A stretch of DNA of 64,000 bases from Durusdinium trenchii (lineage: Eukaryota; Sar; Dinophyceae; Suessiales; Symbiodiniaceae), in contig CAXAMN010004102.1 of NCBI GenBank assembly GCA_963970005.1, positions 81,104-145,103 on the forward strand, written 5' to 3'. The position numbers and the translations under genes are program-made. The first letter of the stretch is position 1. Each line of letters begins with the position of its first letter. Shown piece by piece: positions 19,582 through 31,014 of this stretch. Below the pieces are notes generated by a model, which had not been told where the DNA came from, did not search any database, and saw only the letters and a program-made list of their open reading frames with translations.

Positions 19582-19879
19582 GTGACAGGAGTTAAGCTAC
19601 CAATCTGCATGCCTGGTTTTGGTCAAATGGAACCAACAGCTATTGATAGCGCTGAAATCTCTTTGTTGCCACCAAGGCAATGGTGTTTAAGATTGCAGGC
19701 CCTCCGTGTTGTTATTCAACCCTTGGAAACCCAATCTAAATCTACACTCCCTGAACTAATCATGGACTTGGAAAACCATTTGTTTGTAGAGGAAAGGCAA
19801 GGGCCACTTTCCACTTCCATGTTTACTTCAGGGAGTGCAACACAAATTGATCCCAGTCTATGCAAAGCAAAGTTGTAAA

Positions 19880-20860
19880 AGCCTGCTAGCCTTTGCTTCA
19901 GGCTTTGGCATAAACATTGTTCCGGACTTACAGACCAACCTTACCTACCGCCAAAATTACCATGAACACGTTGCAGGACTATATCTTGGCACTTCACTGT
20001 ATTCCACCGTTTCACACCACTGAACCAATTGGGGCAGAGCATAGGCGATGGTCCCGTTCACTAGGGCCAACCTCCCCGTGTGAAAGGGCAACACTACCTG
20101 CAGCCGCACTCCATAATCAAAGTGGACCGTAGCGCGTGAGCGGATTGTTCTTAACGCAGGCGCGTGCGCCGAGGGTTCTTAACCCAGGAAGCATAGCGCG
20201 TAATTGTTATACTTACAGTATATACTTCCCCTAAGATAAGAATCTGCAGATACTTAAGGGCCAACCGTCATGTTTCCGCAATTGAGTAGTTTTTGTTTTT
20301 GCATCATAGAATTCAGGTTAGACTCTAACTCACCTAATGTTTGCGAAGGCATTTGTGTGATACGAGAAGTCATTATGTGCGGCGAAGGCTCGCGAAGCCT
20401 CTGGTATCCTCTGGTGTAGGCCCTGGGATTTCACACAGGCGAAACCGAAGGCTGACTTAAGAGTGTATGAAAGGTTGCAAAACCAATTCGCAAAACCAAT
20501 TCTCGAAGCCTTTGGTGTTGCGCGAAGCCTTATGAACTCACCCTTACCACGAACTCTGACCCTGCAAACCTCAGCGTAGGCAACCCAGCAGTGTAAGGCA
20601 GTTTACCTTTAAAATAGTACACGGCTCAACTGACATCCTGCAATCAATCAAAATTGGATGCACTCGCAACCATGCCTTCTATATTTGATCGTGGTGTTCC
20701 TCTAGCGTTCTTTTCACATTTCGACGCGGCGTATCCATCGTGTTAATTCGAGTCATACCAAGGACCTGACCTATACATCCACATCCACTTATACATCCAC
20801 GGTTATATTTTCATGATATCTCTTTTCATACCCGGCCTGTCACAAGGGACGCTTATATAA
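19880..20860. other. No gene recognised within the LINE-2 5' region
   Basis: Several inverted GCGAAGCCT/GGCTTCGC-like words occur at about 20380-20530. No frame longer than about 60 codons carries a motif. Confidence 0.4.
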
Positions 20861-20861
20861 A

Positions 20862-22580
20862 TTGCGACTTCGTTGCGCAAGATCGACTACTCCAAAACCC
20901 TTTTCAACCAATGGGCCAATTGGATCGGATTCTCCAATTTTCCCACATCCCTTACTGCCCAGACACATTACCCGACGAAGATATGCTGCAAATCACTCAA
21001 TTAGATGCAGAAGCTTTCGCTCGCCAGGAAACGAATCGTCAGAAGCACTCAAGAAAACATGCGATAAAGCTTGACTTGAAGCATACCGGAGGATCAGACA
21101 TCTGATACGTAAGAGCATCATTGATGAGATGTGCAAAAGGAACCTCTAGACTCTTGCTCCACCAACCAAAGCAATCTCGCACACCAAGATGGGCCTACTT
21201 TTAATGACGTGGAAATACGACTCATTCGACAAGAAGGACAGATCTTTTCTTTTAACTCTCCAAAACCCAGTCTTCCAACTTCCAACCCAGGGAGAACTGA
21301 TTCAAACTGTACACTTGTACAGTATTCAAGAATTCAAGATATACTGTAGATCATCAGTTCAAATGCTTTTGAGGTGGTTTTGGAACCGCGATACCTATGA
21401 AGAACAAATTTCTGCTGAACCATGGCAGACAACTCTTGACGAAATACTACAAGATATCCCACAATCAACACCAGTCCAAATCCACACAGAAAAACGAACT
21501 CAAGCGGTTCAAAGCAGTGGGCGCGGACGCCTGGCATACTGAGGAACTTCAGCAAATATCGTGGCAAGCAATTGTTGAACTCGCCAAGATATTTAAACAT
21601 ATCTGGCCATATGTTTTTTCCATTACAGCTATACAAGCGCAGCTCGAACACTACTCTTTGCAAAGAAAGACTGCCCGGAGAGTATGTCTGACTCACGGCC
21701 CATAACAATCCTGGGATCAGATAGATCGGTTCGTTACTTGTCATATGCACAACAACTACAACTAGAGAATGCTAAAATCACAGATCCGCCACGATGTGGA
21801 TTGACCATTGACCTTATCGAAGCATTCACATAATTTACTTCCGAGGCAGGTTGTCGCTGGTGTGATGCATCACCTAGGGCTTAGCAAAGATATCACAACC
21901 TTTTGTTTAGTGTCCTTTTCACGCATGCGGAGAACATTACAACTAGGCACAATTGTTGGCAATCCAGGCGATTTCACCACTGGACTCCCAGAAGGTGACG
22001 CAATGTCAGTTGTTGGCATGCTCTCAATAAGCTTCGTATTCTTCCACAAATTATCCAAACTGACATTCTTGGCAAACTCTCAAAGAGATACATTTGCCGC
22101 TAACATTCGTACATTGAACTTGGTCAACAGCATTCGCAGGAAGATTGATTTTAAGAAGTCATGGGGATGGGGCAACTCACCTGAAATGAAGAAATTCTGG
22201 GGGGATGCCTCCTGTCTCCTCATGGATCCAAAATTTACTTTTTGTGTCAAGAACACGAGTCAAGACTTAGGATGTGTCATGCATTATACCAACAAATCAT
22301 CCTAGGCACACTGAACGATAAGTTTGAGACAGGTGCCCAATGTCAACGCTTACAACGACTAAATCTTGACCTTCCTACGAAAGGTAAGATTATTCAATCA
22401 GTGGTCTGGCCTGCAGTCTTTCATGGTGCTGAAGCGCAAAAGATAGGAGCAACACATTTTCATAAGCTACGCAGAGCAGCCACGGATGCCTTAATTGGAT
22501 GCCATTGGCAATCTTCCTCACCGGTTGCCATGCATGATCGCACATCAACACTCATAGATCCTCAACTATAATTAACTGTT
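20862..22580 (+). pseudogene. LINE-2 reverse transcriptase remnant
   Basis: Segments in three frames read like one protein: PVFQLPTQGELIQT and LLRWFWNRD (upstream of RT), ADAWHTEELQQISWQAIVEL (RT motif 0/1 region), GLTIDLIEAF near 21798-21830 (motif A, catalytic Asp), FSRMRRTLQLG, and TTGLPEGDAMSVVGMLSISF (motif B, 21980-22030). The later segments SWGWGNSPEMKKFW and IIQSVVWPAVFHGAEA fit the thumb and beyond. At least six frame breaks are needed, so it cannot encode an active enzyme. Confidence 0.7.
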
Positions 22581-22587
22581 CAAAGCC

Positions 22588-23560
22588 TTGCAGCCATTCG
22601 ACGATTATTTACATATGACCAAATCCAAGCAGATAACCTCATTGAAGTGGTGTTCACACACCAAGGTAGAGCACAAGGTCCCGCAGGGGCCCTCATGGTC
22701 AACCGACATCCATTGGAACCTCAATTGTGCAGGATTGATAACGGGAGGCCTCTACCAAGCAAATAAAATATACTGTAAAGCAATTGCTTCCTGGGACTGG
22801 ACTGTATAGGAATGGACAAGCCATAGAAAGGGTATACAAAACCTCCCAATCGACAGTGCTACAACAAAACAAATTTGGAGAATGATACCACCAGACGAGG
22901 AACACAGATGGCTGCAGATGGACGTTACAGTTGGATACCAACCATTGACCCAGATTAACAACTGGTCACCCCATGCGGACCCACGTTGTCCATTTTGCTA
23001 AGAGCCAGACACGAGAACACCGACAAATTAATTGTCCTGCATTTGCAGAACTACGGAATAAACATCCAGAAGCTATTCGGATACTCACGTGTGATATTGC
23101 CAAGCAGCACTTCCCACTTCCACGATATCATGAAGACACACAACAGATTACAACAACCATGCTTTTTCGAGGACATTTACTCACATTGGCCAAGGGACTC
23201 CAAACTTTTCCCAGAATTCCACATATTCACATTCGGATCATGCTCAGATTCCAAAAAACTGTATACGACGATCTGCATGGTCCGTAATAGTATACAATCG
23301 TCCCTATGGAGACGAACTTGGAGATGATTCATTTCTGACAGCAGCGACTGCTCACACACAAGGACTCCAGACCATACCTCGAGCAGAGCTAGGGCAGTAG
23401 TGTGGATCATCATTGTCATGGCGGATAAATTTTCCGCCTCCAAATTCCATATTTACACGGGCGGTCAATACGTATTTGATGCAGGACGACCCAGATTTCG
23501 ATGCGGCCAAAGCCATTGATTTTCCAAGACAAGAACAACAATTTGTACACTCCGTGTGGC
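22588..23560 (+). pseudogene. LINE-2 zinc knuckle and RNase H remnant
   Basis: DPRCPFC-stop-EPDTREHRQINCPAF at about 22980-23050 matches the C-x2-C...H...C knuckle. RNase H follows across two frames: VYNRPYGDELGDDSFLTAA, IPRAEL (Glu motif) and HIYTGGQYVFDAGR (usual TDSQYV, so the catalytic Asp is Gly here). The tandem array begins right after this. Confidence 0.65.
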
Positions 23561-23567
23561 TAGGAGC

Positions 23568-24424
23568 AAGGACGCTACTAGGGGCTCCTGGCCTTACTAC
23601 TAGTAACAAGACGCTACTAGGGGCTCCTGGCATCGCTACTAGGAGCAAGGATGCTACTAGGGGCTCCTGGCCTTACTGCTAGTAACAAGAAGCTACTAGG
23701 GGCTCCTGGCATCGCTACTAGGAGCAAGGACGCTACTAGGGGGCTCCTGGCTCCTGGCCTCACTACTAGTAACAAGAAGCCAAGTGCTAGGGGCTCCTGG
23801 CATCACTACTAGGAGCAAGGACGCTACTAGAGGCTCCTGGCCTTACTACGAGTAACAAGAAGCTACTAGGGGCTCCTGGCACCAGGAGCAAGGACAGTAC
23901 TAGGGGCTCCTGGCCTTACTACTACCGAGGGGCTCCTGGCCTTACTACTAGTAACAAGAAGCTACTAGGGGCTCCTGGCATCGCTACTACCCGGTAGGGG
24001 CAAGAGCCCTAATAGGGGCTCCTGGCCTGACTACTAGTAATAAGCAGCTACTAGGGGCTCCTGGCATCGCTACTACCCGGTAGGGGCAAGGGCCCTACTA
24101 GGCTCCTGGCCTTACTACTAGGCACAAGAAGCTACTAGGGGCTCCTGGCATCGCAACTAGGAGCAAGGACGCTACTAGGGGCTTGGCCTTACTACTAGTA
24201 ACAGGAAGAAGCTACTAGGGGGTCCTGGCATCGCTACTAGGAGCAAGGACGCTACTAGGGGCTCCTGGCCTTACTACTAGTAACAAGAAGCTACTGGGGC
24301 TCCTGGCATCGTTGCTAGGAGCAAGGACGCTACTCCCCTGGCCTTACTACTAGTAACAAGAAGCTACTAGGGGCTCCTGGCATCGCTACTAGGAGCAAGG
24401 ACGCTACTAGGGGCTCCTGGCCAT
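23568..24424 (+). repeat. Tandem array of CTACTAGGGGCTCCTGGC units
   Basis: About 850 bp built of two alternating half-units of about 40 bp. One is CTACTAGGGGCTCCTGG followed by CATCGCTACTAGGAGCAAGG; the other has the same start followed by CCTTACTACTAGTAACAAG. Units are similar but with deletions and a few CCCGGTAGGGGCAAG inserts. TTACTACTAGTAA is a small inverted repeat. Related single units occur at about 9485 and 52705-52806. Confidence 0.9.
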
Positions 24425-24790
24425 TTTGACCTCAACAAAACCACCGCGCAAAAGCGTGCAGATACAAAAACTCCTCAGATAGATCCATCAAATCAGCCAT
24501 AGCCGCAATATGGGACTTTCGTTCAAGCTATGACCACGTGGTCACCTGCATATTGCCAACTAACGATCCAAGGAGATATTCACCCGATAGTATTTAAATC
24601 ATGTGTTTGGGGCCATGGAATTGCAAAGACCGTTTGGGAAATTTCCAAACATATTAGGTGGTCTCCACTAGACCATATCCCTGATATCACTGTTCCTGGT
24701 ATTGCGTGGACTGAATTCGCAGTATGCTTCTTGATCGCAACCGGTTTTGATTTGCGTATTGGCCTGCAACATACAAGATAGAACGTTGAA
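24425..24790 (+). pseudogene. LINE-2 C-terminal domain after the array
   Basis: The 83-aa frame at 24530-24781 reads FKSCVWGHGIAKTVW and PGIAWTEFAVCFLIATG. These resemble the conserved C-terminal region of dinoflagellate LINE proteins (a GxTWxEL-type motif), as recalled from family knowledge. It shows that the array lies inside the LINE body. Confidence 0.5.
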
Positions 24791-24912
24791 GCACTTGATC
24801 CTACGGAACATCGCATTCAAGTCTGACCTGGTCAAAAACGGCCCCTGAAATTACAAGCAGAAGCTTTTCGTCTGATTCTTAGACATATGGAGTCATTTGT
24901 ACACATATTTGA

Positions 24913-26360
24913 TTGGAGGGAACAAATTTGTTTGTGGACGTAACATCTTTGAAACCGCTGGGTCTTGGCATCATGTCAGAACCAGACTACGATGCAGTGT
25001 TGATGGGATGGAGGGCTCCTACAACATCAGCAGGTGCTGCTGCAGTACGCCCACCTACATTGACGGAGCTAGGACAAGCAAAGATGGTGGGTCACGTCTG
25101 CAGGGTTGTGGCCGGAAAGGGTACAGCAGCAGCAGCCGCAGCAGCAGCAGCAGTCGGCGCAGCAGCAGCGCACTGTGTGGCCACCTCAGTAGCAGCTGCA
25201 AAAAAGACTAAACTCGGCAGTGTGATCTCCCAGATCGGCAAAACGGAAGTGTTGTTGGCCGACGGAAAGGAAGTCCTGAAGGCCTACATGCACGGTTCGA
25301 ATCGGTCCATGGTAAGGGAGAGCGTCCTCCCAAGGAGTCTGAACCTACTGCAGAGCAAATTAAAGCCATCAAACATCTACTGGACGAGGGCGTCTGCCCT
25401 TATGCAGATTTCGCGATCTTCGGACCTTCGACGTGCGCATCCTCAAGAAGGTGAAACTCTCAGGTGTTGTCATTGGACGGGATGGGTCGCTGAAGCGCCA
25501 AGAGTTTCACGGTCCGTCGAACGTGGCGCATTGGCTCTCCTCCAACATGGTTTTGCAAAACGTCCTAGTGATGTTGGACGCTGTGGATTTAGGAAATCTG
25601 CCGAGATTCAAGACCATGATTGAGAGATATCACCGTTTTGGTGAGAAGGTGTGGAACATCATTTGCCAAGGTGATGTCCGCTGCAGGCTCGAGAACATGC
25701 CACGCCTCAAGCCAATGCCTGTGGGATATGACCCACATCGACCTTGGAACTATGTCTGGGGCCGAGCATGTGACGATTTTGATTTTTGGCGTGAGGAAGT
25801 GAAAGAACCTGCATTCCTCATACTCACCAAGATGGCCAACTCATCAGAGGTCGGTCATTGATGGTGACGCAAAGACATCGCAGAGTGGTTCAGGTGCCAG
25901 GGAGAGGGCAATCCAGACTCAGCGCTGACAGGGGTGGGCCATCTACAGATCATCGGGCAAGGAAACCCAGTCGTACAGGTCGCTTCAACAATGTTGAGAA
26001 TGGCAAGTACGTCGCAAACAGGACAGGATACAAGTTGCGTGCTGGCTTCAATGAGGGTTCACGCGCAGAGTCAGTTCAAGGAGTGTGGTGCCCTCATTCA
26101 TGATGGAAACAGCACACCAGTGTGATCGCTGCCTGGGTGCACACCCTTCTAGCAAGTGCCCCCATGCGGAGATGCCTGAACCTGAATTCGTCCGCAGATC
26201 AAAGGGGAAAGGCAAGAAGGGGAGTGGAAAGGAAGGAGGCCGCCCTACTGACAGGACAATGATCAGTTGCAAGAGGGCCTGGACAAGCAGCCAGCGCAAC
26301 AGACTGGTCGTTCAGGTTTACAACAGAATTCAACAGATACAGTTGACCAGTTGACAGCGC
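24913..26360 (+). pseudogene. Gag-like region of the DIRS-like element
   Basis: Joined by eye across frames: an opening with MVGHVCRVVAGKG and a GCA microsatellite coding for nine Ala in a row (about 25123-25150), then EQIKAIKHLLDEGVCPYADF, KVKLSGVVIGRDGSLKRQEF, NVAHWLSSNMVLQ and WNYVWGRACDDFDFW. After a break come YKLRAGFNEG, GVWCPHS and HQCDRCLGAHPSSKCP, a Cys/His cluster before a basic KGKGKKG tail. The arrangement fits a capsid plus nucleic-acid-binding tail. This is family-level inference. Confidence 0.5.
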
Positions 26361-26426
26361 ACTCGAGCAAGGTCGAGATGACAAGTTGCTATATCTTTTC
26401 ACTACCCCACAAAACCTGGATACGGC

Positions 26427-27190
26427 TTGGGAAAGTTCCTTAGAGAGTCTGGAGTCGCCTCTGTTTATCTGGACCGCGAGGTTGATGAGCTGCGCGACAT
26501 GCTGGACCAAGACACTTGGAACAGTTGGAAAGGAAGATTCAGTGAATTCAATGCTTTCATGATTTCACCTGCAGCACGTTCTCACCGGCAAGGAGTGGGA
26601 ATGGAGGCCCTATCCCGTTGAGATCGTCGACGGGGCCTGAGGTCTATGGATTGAAGGACCTGCCAATGAAAGAAAAAGTAAAAGTTAAAGAAGACAAGGT
26701 CTTGGCACTCAGAGCTTATGAGACGGCCAAGCGTGCTCACGAGGAGGACAAACCGTAGCTTCCTGAACAACCGCGTGAACGCGAAGGCAAGGCATCCATG
26801 TTCAAGCTGGTGGAGTTCAAAACTTTACTAGCTGAAGAGGGCGTTGTCAGATGCACCTTTGCGCAGTGCAGGTTCGGGGCAATTGCAGAGACGTTGACAG
26901 ATCTAGTCGGCAACATTGAAGGTCTGGAGGAATTCCGTTGTGCAATCACCCAAAACGGTGGTGGCGTGTGCCCTGGAGCGGAAGATGGATCCATGCTGCA
27001 CACCCGCCGCTCAAAAGGAAGACAGCGTGCCTGCAGCACAGCGGAGGCCTCCCACGAGGAGGCCCAAAGAACCCAGGGGATTACATCGCAAGACAGGCAG
27101 CAGCTCATCCCAAACAGATGAACAAAGCATTGGCTGGGGCATTCATCAGAGGTCAAAGCAAAAGTCGCACCTTGAGAAGGTGATTCGAAT
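26427..27190 (+). pseudogene. Region between Gag and RT of the DIRS-like element
   Basis: Frames with ESGVASVYLDREVDELRDML, VEFKTLLAEEGVVRCTFAQC and then CNHPKRWWRVPWSGRWIHAA followed by HPPLK and GDYIARQAAAHPKQMNKALA. The conserved-looking Cys, His and Trp spacing suggests a folded metal-binding domain. I do not know its function. Confidence 0.4.
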
Positions 27191-27219
27191 GACCGCTGCC
27201 ACAGACCAGCATAAACAAG

Positions 27220-28330
27220 TTGATGACAGGCTCAGCCTTCGGAATGTCCATTCGTGGCTCACTGACAGAGCTAGATACATTGGTGTGCAAGTCTCGGAAC
27301 GTCATCGAAGAGGAGCTAACAGCAAAACCGGAAGTCGAGCAACCGTTGTGGCTGAACATTACAGAGCACCAGTGCCCGGCGGATGTTCTGATACCAGAGC
27401 AGTGTTTTGACCGTGTCAGAGCAAGAATCTTGGAATTACTAGTTCAGAATTTGGAGGGCAAGGTGGACAAGAGCTGTTCAATACAACCTGTTGACACAGA
27501 GTGTTGCGCAACAGTTATCAGAGCGTATTTGTTGGAAGCTTGGGCTACAGTTGTGGATGATCCCGCTACGTCAGTAGCATCTTGGCTTTACGAAGGAGCG
27601 CCCGCAGGACTTGCAAGGCACTCTACGATGGAGTCTTCCCTTCGACCGAGTCAGAAGAGAGCCAACTTGAAGTGGAGGATCTGTCTACAGACCTGGGCAA
27701 CTTTCAGAACTACTCTGGCGCTGACGAGGATGAAGAGGCCGTCCAAGCGTTGGAGAGCTACTATGAGAAGGGGAACCTGGCCAGGTTTGACACCCTTCGC
27801 CAGCTTCAGGATCACTTGGGTGATGAACCCGTGCTGTCAAAGCTTGCGCGCCTCAAGAAGCAGAAGTTCAATCCTGATACGGGACAATATGCGCAGAAGA
27901 ACAGGATCATTCTGGACTGCGGATGGAACGGCGTCTCCCCAACGTCGGTCCGGAAACACAAGAGCGTGTTGCCACGGACCACTGATGCAGTGTCGTCTGC
28001 GTTGGAGTCGCTGGACATGGCTCGAGATGAACAACAATTGCTTGCAAAATTTATACATAGCTGACATTGTTGATGCATTCTGGCTGATCCCTCTGCGTAG
28101 GGATGAGAGAAGGTTCTTTTGTGCAAAGTTGCGTGACAAATATTACATGTTAAACCGAGCAGCGCGGGGTTCGAGGATGGCACCTTTGATTTTTGCTGCA
28201 GTGATGACACTCGCTTCCAGATGGGTGCCTTTTGGTGATCTCGCACCAGTGGAGCGTGTTCAAAGGCATGGCTTGTGATGGGTTCCCGCTGGCATTTCAC
28301 AAGGCCACATTGTCGCGCGTGCTCACTTGG
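27220..28330 (+). pseudogene. Reverse transcriptase of the DIRS-like element
   Basis: The lead-in VVDDPATSVASWLYEGAPAG is in one frame and ALYDGVFPSTESEES in the next. RT motifs are KNRIILDCGWNGVS (fingers), IADIVDAFWLIPLRRDER (motif A, catalytic Asp), FCAKLRDKYYMLNRAARGSR and MAPLIFAAVMTLASRW (motif B). Motif C should read YVDDP but the sequence is CDGFPLAF, so the catalytic pair is lost. The 352-aa frame at 27220-28278 is a composite of a real start and end and an out-of-frame middle. Confidence 0.65.
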
Positions 28331-28429
28331 AGGTCACGGTGCCAAAACGACATTGCTGGAACAAGTGCCGACGTCCAATGTCACCTCTATCAAATCATTG
28401 AGGACACTGATAGGGAACCACAGTTGTGG

Positions 28430-28860
28430 TAACATGGGGCGCAAGTCCATATGCATGGGTGCCACTCTGCACGTTGATGGTGACGGCCAAGGGCCGGAGG
28501 TGTGGGAAGCATTGGCAGGACTGACTGCCATGAGGCAATGGGCGTCATGGTGGCAGCGCAGACACATTGCTGCAGGTTAGAAGCGACAGCATGGGTCGCT
28601 CTTTTCGACCCTGAAAGCCAGCTCGCCTGCGCTTGACTTGATCGCTCGGGAGTTCGCTCTACTGCAACGTGCAGACCTCAAATGCTCATGCGCGTGCCGG
28701 GCATCACCAACACCATGTGTGATGCATTGTCCAGAATCAATCAACGATCCAAACAATGACCCTTACTCTCCGGACAAGCGTGATGGAGCCAATGGGGAGA
28801 GATACGCAGTGCAGCGCCCTGAGGTCACCCTGTGTACTATGTCTTCAGGGGAGCAATAAA
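28430..28860 (+). pseudogene. RNase H domain of the DIRS-like element
   Basis: MGATLHVDGDGQGPEVWEAL gives the first acidic motif. VRSDSMG (28570-28595, another frame) supplies a second Asp. LKASSPALDLIAREFALLQ and VPGITNTMCDALSRINQ are the usual end of this domain type. RNase H removes the RNA strand during cDNA synthesis. Three frame changes disable it. Confidence 0.6.
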
Positions 28861-28949
28861 TAATCAATGTCCTTAACCCCCGATTTGTTTTGGAGGGTTG
28901 CTCAGGTGAGTCTGCCCTGGTGCAGGTCTGGCCCTGAGCTGCGCTGGCC

Positions 28950-30045
28950 TTGAGGGGGTTGGGGTCTGCAGTTCCAAAACCATTGCGCAGGGATAAGCCA
29001 ATCAGGCCTCGGTTGAAGACATCATGGCGAGTGGTCCCAACGGTCGAGGTGCTTGAATTTGATGAAAGACATGTATGCCTACTCGAGTCGGGCCACCAGA
29101 GACTCTCAGCTGAACGCGCGGACCACCTTTCATCGCCTGTGGTTCGGAGAAGAGTCCTCGGACGGCCGCTACTCATGACCGCCACACACGGAGCCGGTGG
29201 ACTGGATCGGTTTCCCAACGGCTGGCCTTGGCCACTGGATGAAGACAAGTTGGTTCGTGTTTCGGGCTTGTTCAAAGCGGCTGGCTACAAGTCGTATAAG
29301 AACTATCTTCCGAGGGCAAAAAAACACCATGTAATGCTGGGGTTTTGCTGGACTGATCGCCTGGACATCTCAGCAAGGAAGTGCTCGAGGTCAATGCTGA
29401 GGGCCTCAGCTGGTGCTTCTGGGTCAGAAGCCTTTGACTTGGCTAGAGTGATGGGAGCTCTCACCGACAGTGATGGCCCCTTTCACCAAGAGGGACCTGT
29501 ACGTGTTAGGAGCCTCATCGCGTGTGCGGCCATGTTCTTGCCACGAGAAGTTGAAGCCTCGGCGATTGACGTGGCAGACCTCACTCTGTCACAGACCGAA
29601 GTATCTCTGAACCTGCCCATCTCCAAAGTTGATTGGAAGGCAAGAGGTTGCGTGAGATCTTGGACATGCGGCGTGCGTCTGTGACACTCGACTCCCGTGC
29701 CCCTTTCACATCCTGCGACACCGCTACCAACAGCTCGAAGCCTTCAGAAAGTCGCGTGGTGAGGCAATCGAACTTGACAGCCCGCTGTGTGCAAGATCCC
29801 TGCCGAGCAATGGACTTGACCCCATCACCATTCAACTCATTGGAAGGTGGGGGTCTGACGCTGTCTTGACCTACCTCGCTGAAAGCCCTCTCGAAGGTTT
29901 CGCAGACAAACTTCTTGGCTCGCCAAGACTGGTTGATCCTGTGGCAAGGAAGAAGGCTCTGCAGAATCAAAGCACCTTGGACATGAAGGTCGGGCTTGAC
30001 AGCCTGGTGATTGAATTCAACAGGTGCACTGCACTGCTGACCTAA
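28950..30045 (+). pseudogene. Tyrosine recombinase of the DIRS-like element
   Basis: The frame at 28950-29684 has LDEDKLVRVSGLFKAAGYKS and an N-terminal SAM-like domain, then LPREVEASAIDVADLTL and VSLNLPISKVDWKARG, matching the first half of the catalytic domain. After a frameshift near 29680 the sequence continues LPCPFHILRHRYQQLEAF, then QLIGRWGSDAVLTYLAESPL with W and the nucleophilic Tyr, ending at TAA 30043. The HxxR box is not seen between them and may be deleted. The enzyme integrates circular cDNA without a DDE integrase. Confidence 0.65.
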
Positions 30046-30081
30046 AGCAAGTTCAAAACCCAACAAAAGCTTTGCAGAAAG

Positions 30082-30278
30082 GTATGACCGAAACCAATGA
30101 AGTGCTAGATGGAGTAGCAATTGTTTTAGATAGTCGACCGCCGGCAGAGCTGTGGACAATCGACAATGAGACACCAGGCGTTAGACACCTGGCCTTCGAA
30201 CATTTTGGGTTAAAATGTCACCCAGATGTAAAAACCTCCTCCTCCGAGTCTGAGTCCGGTACAGATTCGGATGATTAG
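30082..30278 (+). CDS. Short acidic-tailed ORF of unknown function
   Basis: From ATG 30082 the ORF has about 64 codons and ends in a Ser/Glu/Asp-rich tail (SSSESESGTDSDD). It directly follows the recombinase and may be its C-terminal extension or a small separate ORF. No family is recognised. Confidence 0.25.
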
Positions 30279-31010
30279 AAGAAGGGTAAATGTGGGCGCA
30301 TGAATACACGCGCCAATCTCTCCTCTCTGATACCCACATTGTTGGAGACGTGTGGGTCTGGCTGAGATGGGTTGATGATACTCATCGATTTGCAGGGAGG
30401 AGGGCGGGAGAATGTTCTGGTTTCCTCGATGTTCCGAAATATAAGAGCAAGACGCTAAAAGCTTGGAGAGACTAGGTTTGAAAAGGCAAATATGTGGCGG
30501 CATGTCATTTCGGCCAATTATGCCCGTAGCCAAAAAATACAATTCAAGGAATCCTCAAATATCAGGCAGATTCGCATCAAAACCCACCTTATTATAAAGA
30601 TGCGCAAATTCAGATAATACACCAACCACCACTCATTCATAATCCAACTCAAACTGAAACCCTTTACGCAACGACACAAACTCAAACGTAAAGTCTGGGA
30701 TGCGTGTCGAAAGAAGAACACATACGGCGTCACGCATGACCCGTTTGAAAATTAGGTGCTTGCAATTTTGTTTACTCCAGTGCTGCCCCAGTTAATTTGC
30801 CCGCTGGAATGCCTAGTGCAGATGTTCCTGCTAGCAGTCCTGCAAGTTTGGTAAGTAGTTTCTAACATCATGCACATACCTCGTACCGGCAAAGGGCAAC
30901 GTCCAAAGAAAAACATAATTTTTGCTATATATTAGTGTTGAGTTGTACCGGCTAAGTGACTTGGTGTACCTATATTCCTATATAAGTGTCTGACATTTCC
31001 GCCACAAACT
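30279..31010. other. No gene recognised
   Basis: AT-richer than its surroundings, with many stops in all frames. The CCCGTAGCCA at about 30525 matches only the 5' part of the spliced leader and was not called. Confidence 0.4.
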
Positions 31011-31014
31011 GAAA

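Larger units (their letters stand above)
19582..24790 (+). mobile_element. LINE-2: decayed non-LTR retrotransposon, split by a tandem array
   Basis: A run of short plus-strand frames shows, in order, RT motif A (LTIDLIEAF), motif B (GLPEGDAMSV), a thumb/connection, a zinc knuckle, RNase H and a C-terminal domain. Stops and frame changes are frequent, so it is much older than LINE-1. Its 5' limit is uncertain: the frame at 19582-19878 is only weakly similar to LINE sequence and no endonuclease is recognised. Confidence 0.7.
24900..30045 (+). mobile_element. Tyrosine-recombinase (DIRS-like) retroelement, decayed
   Basis: Plus-strand frames give Gag-like sequence with a Cys/His motif, an RT with the FWLIPL and GSRMAPLIF motifs of DIRS-type enzymes, an RNase H ending in VPGITNTMCDALSR, and a tyrosine recombinase tail QLIGRWGSDAVLTYLAE. 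RT, RNase H and YR with no DDE integrase defines DIRS-like elements. Frames change about ten times. Terminal repeats were not found, so the limits are approximate. Confidence 0.7.

Noticed and set aside
23568..24424. CRISPR-like regular repeats
   Set aside because: Units are contiguous with variable lengths and no unique spacers, in a eukaryotic context.
27220..28278. A single 352-aa protein
   Set aside because: The middle (Arg/Ser-rich) is out of frame; the genuine RT sequence runs in the neighbouring frame at 27582-28064.
30520..30540. CCCGTAGCCA, start of the spliced leader
   Set aside because: Match stops after about nine bases and the 3' leader part is absent.
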